Source: PVC group bacterium
GTDB lineage: Bacteria; Verrucomicrobiota; Kiritimatiellia; SS1-B-03-39; PXDE01
Length of the DNA: 5,566 bases
Reading direction: 5' to 3'
Assembly: GCA_003566475.1 (NCBI GenBank)
Contig: PXDE01000617.1
Location: 1 to 5,566 of the forward strand
Below the pieces are notes generated by a model. The model made no database searches. It was not told the DNA's origin and was given only the letters and a program-made list of their open reading frames with translations. The translations under genes were made by a program, and so were the position numbers. Shown here in pieces: positions 1 to 3,925 of the stretch. Each line of letters starts with the position of its first letter. The stretch's first letter is position 1.

Positions 1-2
1 GC

Positions 3-34
3 TCATTCGGACTGACGATCGTCAGTCCAAATGA
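3..34. promoter_or_regulatory. 32-base near-perfect palindrome, candidate operator
   Basis: The core at 9-28 is a perfect 20-base palindrome, GGACTGACGATCGTCAGTCC. After one mismatched pair (C8/A29) the symmetry continues for five more pairs (TCATT at 3-7, AATGA at 30-34), so 15 of 16 pairs match. It has no central spacer, which suits binding of a dimeric repressor better than an RNA hairpin. Half-sites of the ACTGAC/GTCAGT type resemble operators of some TetR/AcrR-family repressors; that comparison is from memory. It lies about 25 bases past the stop codon of the 933-residue gene and so may control a gene beyond the left edge. A bidirectional terminator stem is the main alternative, since flanking sequence that could show a T-tract is cut off. 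Confidence 0.5.
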
Positions 35-42
35 ACATGGTC

Positions 43-58
43 GCCGGGCAACCCCGGC
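43..58 (-). terminator. GC hairpin directly after the stop of the 933-aa gene
   Basis: On the minus strand the arms GCCGGG and CCCGGC flank a GTTG loop, giving a 6-bp all-GC stem that begins one base after the TAG stop. The downstream bases are only modestly T-rich (ATGTTCATTT) and contain no proper U-tract. It could stabilise the 3' end or act as a weak intrinsic terminator, perhaps together with the larger palindrome at 3-34. Confidence 0.3.
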
Positions 59-2860
59 CTACCGCTCCAGCCCGATCTCGATCACCATCACCCCGTATCC
101 CTCGGGCACCCGGTGGAGGGTGCGGGGGAACAGGCGGGCCAGCTCGGCGGGCATGGGCGCCTCGGCGTCGGGGGCGGGCATCGCCGGCACCTCGACCTGC
201 ATGATCTGGGCCGCGTCGCGGAAGTCGATCTTCGTTCCCCTCACCCCGCCCGGATAGACCACGCGGGCCTCGCCGATCCGCATCGGCCGCTCCCAGCGGA
301 CGAGATGCGCGGCCGCGTCGCCCGCCGGGGCGGCCAGCAGCATCCGCGCCCCGCCGCCGTCGGGCAGATCGGCCACCGCCGCCAGCGACGGCCCCACCCG
401 CTTCCGGTCGAACGTGATCCGCCCCGCCCCCAGCACGCCGTTCAGCTCCAGCTCCACCAGACGGTTCTCATCCGGATCCGGGTAGAGCATCAGCCAGGCC
501 GCGTCCGCCGACCGGAACAGGTCGGCGGGGATCGCCACCTGGACCCAGGCCCCCTGGGGGATCTCGATCCGGGCCTGGTTCCGCAGACTCCCCGCCCGGA
601 ACCGCACCGGGGCGGACAGGGAACGGGCGGTCCGGGAGGGGCCGGCCGTCCCGGAACCCGCCGCCTCGGCCCGGGCCCGCACGGTGAGGATGACCGCCTC
701 CGCCCGGGCCAGCTCCATCGAGTTCCAGAACATCCGCACCCCCTGGGCGGGCGCGCCCGGATCCAGCCGCACCACGTCGCTGGTGGCGAACCACGGGGGC
801 ACGCTGCGGACCTCCACGGTCTGCCGGTGGCGGGCCGCGTCCCCGGCCGCCCAGGCCGGGAGCGCATCCCGCGTGGCCTCCCGCCGGACATGGCCATGCC
901 CGCCCCCGGTCGCCCCCGACCAGCCGGAGTCCCGGTCCGGCGTCAGCAGCGGCGCGTAGCGCCAGTCCGGCGGCAGGGGGCCCTGGATCACCCGGAAGCC
1001 GCCCGTCCGCACGGCGGGCAGCGGGGGCGACGGCGGCACCGGACGCACCGCCCGCGCGGGCCCCGGGGCCGGCCTCCCCTCCGGCCACAGCCGGATCTCG
1101 TGCGCGCCCCGCAGCCGCAGCCGGGTCCGGACCATGCCCCAGGCCGGATCCTCCGCCGGATCGGGCCCGTCCCCCGCCGGAACCCCGCCCTCCGCCTCCC
1201 AGGGGCCGGGCGCCCGGGCCGGATCCCCCCGTTCGTCCAGGCCCGCCATGGCCACGTCCCGGAACACCTCCTCGTCCTCCCGCGTGATCGGATCCGTGCG
1301 CCAGGCCCCCAGGACGGCCGTGCCCACGCGGCCCCGGGTCGGACCCGTCCACGGCACCGGGACCGTCAGATCCACCTCGCGGGGCTGATCGTACCCGCCC
1401 GACACGACGATCACCGTCACCAGATCCGGTGCCGTCAGCGCCCCCGCCCAGTGCGTGCCCCCGATGGCCAGCTCCGCCCCCAGCCCCACCGGGGTCAGGT
1501 TCACCGGCAGCCGCTCCGCCCGGCCCTCGGCCAGGGCGAACAGCGGGCGGACCGCCTCCCAGCCCTCCCCGGGACGTCCGTCCAGGCCGGGGAACAGCGG
1601 CCCGCCGGGCTCGCTCGTGCCCATCGCCATCACCTGCCCCCCGGCCATCCACCAGCTCGCGGCCGTCTCCGCCAGCATGCGGGCGGTGCGCCGCTGGTGC
1701 GGCGGGTCGTTCACCACCGTGGGGTACCCCACCCGCATGCCCGCGCGGTCCAGACCCGGCCCCGTCCGCCCCGCCGCGTACCGGGCCCGGCGGATGTCCC
1801 CGGCCACCCGGTCGGCCCGGCGCCCGAAATAGTCGGCCATATGCCGCACCATCAGCCCCTCGTCCTCCGGCCAGGTTCCCGCCTCACCTGGCCGCCCGTA
1901 CCGGTAGATCCGCGCCCCCGCCACGCTCTCGCGGAGCCAGTGCGCCTGCGGGTCGCCCGGCCGTCCGCTCAGCACCCACAGCCCCACCTCGCCTCCGTGC
2001 CGGCGGGCGAACACCGTCCAGTCCGGCTCCGACCCGAACCCGCCCCGCGTCGATACCCAGGGCAGCATGCCCCGCCGCAGCGTCTCCCGAAGCCCCCCCA
2101 GCCAGGCCACCTCCGCCTCCCGCGCCTTCTCACCGTACCATTCTGTCTCCGGGCGCCCCTTGACCCGGAACGCATCCACCGCCTCCGCCCAGTCCCGGGG
2201 CGCCCGGGCGGGCGGGGGAGGGGACGCCACGCCGACGATGCCCTGGGGATGCGGCAGGCTCAGCACGTTCGCCCCGATGCCCGCCGCCGTGTCCGACCCC
2301 ATCCATTCCGCCCCCAGGAACGCCGCCCCGAAGGCCGGTCCGGGGCGCAGCCGTTCGATCCGCACCGCGTCGAACCCCAGCGGCTCCTGCCCCCGGTTCT
2401 CGAAGGCCAGGAAGTCCCGCGCCCCCTCGATCCGGAAGCCCGGGATCCAGGCCTCGATCACCGCCGACCCGTCCACCAGCCAGCGGTGCCACACCTCGTC
2501 CCCGTTCACCTCGATGCGGAGCTGCCGCTGCCGGAGGTCGGTGCCCGTCTCCCGGTCCTCGCGGCGCATCGAGTTCACCCCCACCGTCAGCCGCAGCGCC
2601 GCCCGGGGCAGGCCGTCGAACGGCACCACCATGACCTGCCCGGGCCGCAGCGTCTGGGGGAAGGCCTCCCGGCCCCGCACCGTGAACACCGGCTCCTCCG
2701 CCTCCCGCACCCGGTATTGCGCGGGATCCAGCGGCGCCCGTCCGTCCGCCGGCACCCCGTTGAACCGCCCCACCTCCCAGACCGCGCCCGGATCCCCGCC
2801 CGGAGCCGCCGAGGCCACGGCCCACGCCAGAACCGCCGCCGCCATGGCCTGTCCCTTCAT
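59..2860 (-). CDS. Large exported protein of unknown function, possibly glycoside-hydrolase-like
   Basis: A complete 933-codon gene with an ATG start and TAG stop. Residues 1-18 read as a signal peptide (short basic start, Ala/Val/Leu/Trp core, likely cleavage after ASA or ASAA), so the product is probably exported. Residues about 24-170 look beta-rich and end in a phrase typical of beta-sandwich modules (VEAWIPGF-like, FENRG, FDAVRIERL). Residues about 175-500 include GANVLSLPHPQG, RRGMLPWVSTRGG and ASWWMAGGQVMAMGTSEPGG, whose alternating strand and helix pattern could be a (beta/alpha)8 barrel. I cannot identify catalytic acids. Residues about 545-620 are a Pro/Ala/Gly-rich linker, and about 620-933 are again beta-rich (EAVILTVRARAE, AWVQVAIPADLF, RLVELELNGVLG), like a carbohydrate-binding or jelly-roll module. 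A role in polysaccharide breakdown is inference only. This frame was chosen over a similarly long antisense frame because it has a signal peptide, a Shine-Dalgarno sequence and normal residue composition. Confidence 0.85.
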   Translation of the reverse strand: MKGQAMAAAVLAWAVASAAPGGDPGAVWEVGRFNGVPADGRAPLDPAQYRVREAEEPVFTVRGREAFPQTLRPGQVMVVPFDGLPRAALRLTVGVNSMRREDRETGTDLRQRQLRIEVNGDEVWHRWLVDGSAVIEAWIPGFRIEGARDFLAFENRGQEPLGFDAVRIERLRPGPAFGAAFLGAEWMGSDTAAGIGANVLSLPHPQGIVGVASPPPPARAPRDWAEAVDAFRVKGRPETEWYGEKAREAEVAWLGGLRETLRRGMLPWVSTRGGFGSEPDWTVFARRHGGEVGLWVLSGRPGDPQAHWLRESVAGARIYRYGRPGEAGTWPEDEGLMVRHMADYFGRRADRVAGDIRRARYAAGRTGPGLDRAGMRVGYPTVVNDPPHQRRTARMLAETAASWWMAGGQVMAMGTSEPGGPLFPGLDGRPGEGWEAVRPLFALAEGRAERLPVNLTPVGLGAELAIGGTHWAGALTAPDLVTVIVVSGGYDQPREVDLTVPVPWTGPTRGRVGTAVLGAWRTDPITREDEEVFRDVAMAGLDERGDPARAPGPWEAEGGVPAGDGPDPAEDPAWGMVRTRLRLRGAHEIRLWPEGRPAPGPARAVRPVPPSPPLPAVRTGGFRVIQGPLPPDWRYAPLLTPDRDSGWSGATGGGHGHVRREATRDALPAWAAGDAARHRQTVEVRSVPPWFATSDVVRLDPGAPAQGVRMFWNSMELARAEAVILTVRARAEAAGSGTAGPSRTARSLSAPVRFRAGSLRNQARIEIPQGAWVQVAIPADLFRSADAAWLMLYPDPDENRLVELELNGVLGAGRITFDRKRVGPSLAAVADLPDGGGARMLLAAPAGDAAAHLVRWERPMRIGEARVVYPGGVRGTKIDFRDAAQIMQVEVPAMPAPDAEAPMPAELARLFPRTLHRVPEGYGVMVIEIGLER

Positions 2861-2892
2861 GCCCTTCCGCCTCCCGACGCCTCCGCGTCCAT
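2857..2892 (-). other. Possible 11-codon leader ORF overlapping the start codon of the 933-aa gene
   Basis: In the leader of the 933-residue gene an ATG at 2892 opens a short frame encoding MDAEASGGGRA. It stops at a TGA that overlaps the gene's start codon as ATGA (2860-2857). That arrangement is typical of translational coupling. The upstream bases offer only a weak GAG as ribosome-binding site, and the frame contains the downstream gene's own Shine-Dalgarno sequence, so it may be chance in GC-rich DNA. Confidence 0.15.
2870..2875 (-). promoter_or_regulatory. Ribosome-binding site of the 933-aa gene
   Basis: GGGAGG on the minus strand ends 9 bases before the ATG at 2860. A second purine stretch, GGAAGGG at 2868-2862, is too close to the start to be the main site. 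This supports ATG 2860 as the true start and contrasts with the TPR gene at 3926, which has no visible Shine-Dalgarno sequence. Confidence 0.6.
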
Positions 2893-2906
2893 GCTCAAAA
2901 AAAAAA

Positions 2907-2936
2907 ATAGTATTCGATAACCCACTTGACGTTCAA
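2907..2936 (-). promoter_or_regulatory. Candidate sigma70-type promoter for the 933-aa gene
   Basis: On the minus strand TTGAAC (2936-2931, 4 of 6 match to TTGACA) is followed after 18 bases by TACTAT (2912-2907, 4 of 6 match to TATAAT). This is the only markedly AT-rich patch in an otherwise very GC-rich window. The expected transcription start falls at about 2900, inside an unbroken run of 11 T on the minus strand (2907-2897), which leaves a leader of about 40 bases. The -35 box is part of a small inverted repeat, CTTGA-CGT-TCAAG (2925-2937), that could be a regulator site. The promoter is predicted from sequence only. Confidence 0.45.
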
Positions 2937-2937
2937 G

Positions 2938-3148
2938 CCCCATCTCCGTACTCTCGCGCCATTCAAAGCTAGCCCGAACCCGCCCGGAGCACCATGCTGC
3001 CGATGTCCGGACCGAGCCGCCTGCCCCATGCGTGCGCGACACGATTCGTCGCACGCCGACGGATCCCCGCAGGGTGCGGCGGGCACGTCGCGGGCCTCGC
3101 GCGATCCCCCGGGATGGAAGACCTCCCGGTGTGCGGGCCGCCCAGGAG
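2938..3148. other. Non-coding stretch with no clear feature
   Basis: No credible gene is visible. Open frames crossing this stretch are Arg/Pro/Gly/Ser-rich and lack start signals or recognisable motifs. The only structure is a bulged inverted repeat at about 3030-3053, with GTGCG and GAC on one side facing GTC and CGCAC on the other, and short GC-rich near-palindromes. It could hold upstream elements for the promoter at 2907-2936, but I see none. Confidence 0.4.
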
Positions 3149-3177
3149 GGCGAATCCCGCCCCAGGCGGGATGAGCC
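3149..3177. repeat. Palindromic element with perfect 8-bp stem and CCA loop
   Basis: ATCCCGCC (3154-3161) and GGCGGGAT (3165-3172) form a perfect stem around the 3-base loop CCA. On the outside, GGC (3149-3151) pairs with GCC (3175-3177) across a symmetrical GA/GA step (3152-3153 and 3173-3174). In RNA that step could form tandem sheared G-A pairs, giving about 11 canonical pairs plus two non-canonical ones. With no neighbouring gene end or T-tract, a dispersed REP-like palindrome is more likely than a terminator. Confidence 0.55.
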
Positions 3178-3201
3178 GCGAGCGAGGGAAGACCAGGGTC
3201 C

Positions 3202-3234
3202 GTTCCTGGCCGGCGCCTGGCTCGTCTCAGGAAC
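3202..3234. repeat. Inverted repeat, 7-bp arms with a 19-base loop
   Basis: GTTCCTG (3202-3208) and CAGGAAC (3228-3234) are exact inverted copies. The loop is GC-rich. It lies between the palindrome at 3149-3177 and the repeat at 3241-3290. Alone it is weak evidence for function, but it fits the palindrome-rich character of this intergenic stretch. Confidence 0.3.
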
Positions 3235-3240
3235 CCGGGC

Positions 3241-3290
3241 ATGGCCTGTCCTCGCTCCGGCTCGGCGGGAGCCTCGCCCTCCCGGCCCGC
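3241..3290. repeat. Dispersed repeat of the 'GEAPAEPE' type
   Basis: Read on the minus strand this stretch gives the peptide phrase GREGEAPAEPERGQ, and in another frame AGRARLPPSRSE. From memory, the same phrases appear as spurious short peptides in many Kiritimatiellota, Verrucomicrobiota and Planctomycetota assemblies, because the DNA is a scattered intergenic repeat. Its core is a 5-bp inverted repeat, GGCTC (3259-3263) and GAGCC (3269-3273), around GGCGG. Family membership rests on recall, not on a search. Confidence 0.45.
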
Positions 3291-3315
3291 CTCTCTCCCC
3301 GGCCCGGCCCCGGTA

Positions 3316-3338
3316 GTCCGCTGTCTGTGACAGCGGAC
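3316..3338. repeat. Perfect 10-bp palindrome with a 3-base TGT loop
   Basis: GTCCGCTGTC (3316-3325) and GACAGCGGAC (3329-3338) are exact inverted copies separated by TGT. No T-tract follows on either strand and no gene ends nearby, so terminator function is unlikely. The form matches a REP- or BIME-like intergenic palindrome and resembles the 3417-3439 element in stem and loop length, though the sequences differ. Confidence 0.6.
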
Positions 3339-3416
3339 CGCGCGTGGAACGTGCCTGATCCGGAGCAAGCATGACCATGGGCCTGACCTTCCCCCCGCCA
3401 GGCACGGAACACGCGC

Positions 3417-3439
3417 CCTCGCTTTCGCAGAAAGCGAGG
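3417..3439. repeat. Perfect 10-bp palindrome with a 3-base GCA loop
   Basis: CCTCGCTTTC (3417-3426) and GAAAGCGAGG (3430-3439) are exact inverted copies around GCA. Stem length (10) and loop length (3) are the same as in the element at 3316-3338, 78 bases away, with an unrelated arm sequence. It has no poly-T tail and does not follow a gene. Confidence 0.6.
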
Positions 3440-3453
3440 TACGGGCTGCCCCG

Positions 3454-3474
3454 TTCGACATTCGTCATTCTTCG
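3454..3474. repeat. Degenerate heptamer tandem repeat, 3 units
   Basis: Three successive 7-base units beginning with TTC occur: TTCGACA, TTCGTCA and TTCTTCG. On the minus strand they encode phrases such as RMTNVER and NDECRTG, which I recall as recurrent intergenic repeat translations in PVC-type genomes. The register differs by two bases from the longer heptamer array starting at 3550. Confidence 0.4.
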
Positions 3475-3478
3475 GTTC

Positions 3479-3510
3479 CGCGGCTCCCCGCGCCGACTCC
3501 CGGAGCCGCG
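3479..3510. repeat. Inverted repeat, perfect 9-bp arms with a 14-base loop
   Basis: CGCGGCTCC (3479-3487) and GGAGCCGCG (3502-3510) are exact inverted copies. The loop is itself GC-rich. It lies between two heptamer arrays and is followed closely by the self-complementary octamer GCGATCGC at 3515-3522. Function is unknown, and no T-tract is present. Confidence 0.4.
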
Positions 3511-3549
3511 AGAGGCGATCGCGAACGACGACCGCAACGCGCGACCGGG

Positions 3550-3612
3550 TTCGATGTTCGATGTTGGACGTCCGATGTTCGATGTTCCCCGCATCTCGTA
3601 TCCCGCATCCTG
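3550..3612. repeat. Composite heptamer array, 9 units in one register
   Basis: Nine consecutive 7-base units fill 63 bases. The first five are TTCGATG or close variants (exact at 3550, 3557 and 3578). The unit at 3585 is intermediate (TTCCCCG). The last three are of the YATCCCG type (CATCTCG, TATCCCG, CATCCTG). The TTCGATG part gives the recurring phrase SNIEHRT or MFDVGRP in translation. Because 7 is not a multiple of 3, three units encode seven residues in every frame, which creates long but meaningless open frames here. Confidence 0.65.
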
Positions 3613-3677
3613 CTCCGAGACACCCATGCACGCAGTCACCCACAACCCACTGCTCGCCAACAGGATGTCCCCGACGT

Positions 3678-3701
3678 GGCACGGCGCTTCCAGCCCGTGC
3701 C
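3678..3701. repeat. Bulged 9-bp palindrome with a TTCCA loop
   Basis: GGCACGG (3678-3684) pairs with CCGTGCC (3695-3701). After a one-base bulge (C3685), GC (3686-3687) pairs with GC (3693-3694) around a TTCCA loop. On the minus strand it reads HGLEAR in one frame, which I recall as another dispersed intergenic phrase in PVC-type assemblies. The bulge suggests a decayed copy of a once perfect palindrome. Confidence 0.4.
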
Positions 3702-3782
3702 CGTGCGAGGCCGGATCCCGGAACGACCATGGCTGGACGAAGCGCTCCTCATGGCCGGGTCGGGAACAAACCTCGCTCGGCT

Positions 3783-3799
3783 CCGGGCTAGAAGCCCGG
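3783..3799. repeat. Perfect 7-bp palindrome with a 3-base AGA loop
   Basis: CCGGGCT (3783-3789) and AGCCCGG (3793-3799) are exact inverted copies around AGA. It is the fourth short palindrome in this intergenic stretch with a 3-base loop (the others have CCA, TGT and GCA). It lies about 20 bases before the long heptamer array at 3821. Confidence 0.5.
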
Positions 3800-3820
3800 G
3801 CCACGGGGGGTACCGGCCCG

Positions 3821-3890
3821 CATCCCGCAACCCGTATCCCGCAACCCGTATCCCGCATCGCGTATCCCGCATCCCGCATCCCTCATCGCC
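3821..3890. repeat. Heptamer tandem array, 10 units of YATCCCG type
   Basis: Ten contiguous 7-base units fill exactly 70 bases. TATCCCG occurs at 3835, 3849 and 3863; CAACCCG at 3828 and 3842; CATCCCG at 3821 and 3870; the last units are CATCCCT and CATCGCC. Units from 3828 to 3855 alternate as a 14-base pair repeated twice. On the minus strand it encodes a 7-residue repeat (MRDAGYA, MRDTGCG, IRVAGCG). It resembles in form the heptameric short tandem repeats (STRR) known from cyanobacteria, although the sequence differs. It ends 36 bases before the TPR gene. Confidence 0.75.
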
Positions 3891-3893
3891 CCT

Positions 3894-3907
3894 CTGATCA
3901 CTGATCA
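3894..3907. repeat. Perfect tandem duplication of the heptamer CTGATCA
   Basis: CTGATCA occurs at 3894-3900 and again at 3901-3907 with no gap. Each copy contains the palindrome TGATCA. The second copy carries the in-frame TGA (3902-3904) that closes the frame upstream of the TPR gene. It lies 18 bases before that gene's ATG, so it could also be part of its promoter or leader, but no promoter hexamers are recognisable. Confidence 0.5.
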
Positions 3908-3925
3908 CCAACCACCCTCGCCGCC

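Noticed and set aside
113..2920. A 935-codon plus-strand frame antisense to the 933-residue gene
   Set aside because: Its translation is an Arg/His/Pro-rich mix with no signal peptide, domain or plausible start context. It arises because GC-rich genes have few stop codons in the opposite frame.
3316..3439. The two 10-bp hairpins as intrinsic terminators
   Set aside because: Neither is followed by a T-tract on either strand, and both flanking genes are transcribed away from this region, so there is no transcript to end.
2857..3879. A 340-codon minus-strand frame starting MRDAGYAMRD
   Set aside because: It is the translation of heptamer arrays and palindromes; the 7-residue repeat follows directly from the 7-base period. 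Several other frames here are equally open.
3550..3890. Possible CRISPR array
   Set aside because: The repeats are 7 bases long and contiguous, with no spacers of constant length and no 25-40 base repeat unit; no cas genes are present.
3371..3904. A 177-codon plus-strand frame just before the TPR gene
   Set aside because: It runs through palindromes and heptamer arrays, has no Shine-Dalgarno sequence, and its residues simply reflect the repeats. Its stop only marks the upstream limit of the TPR frame.
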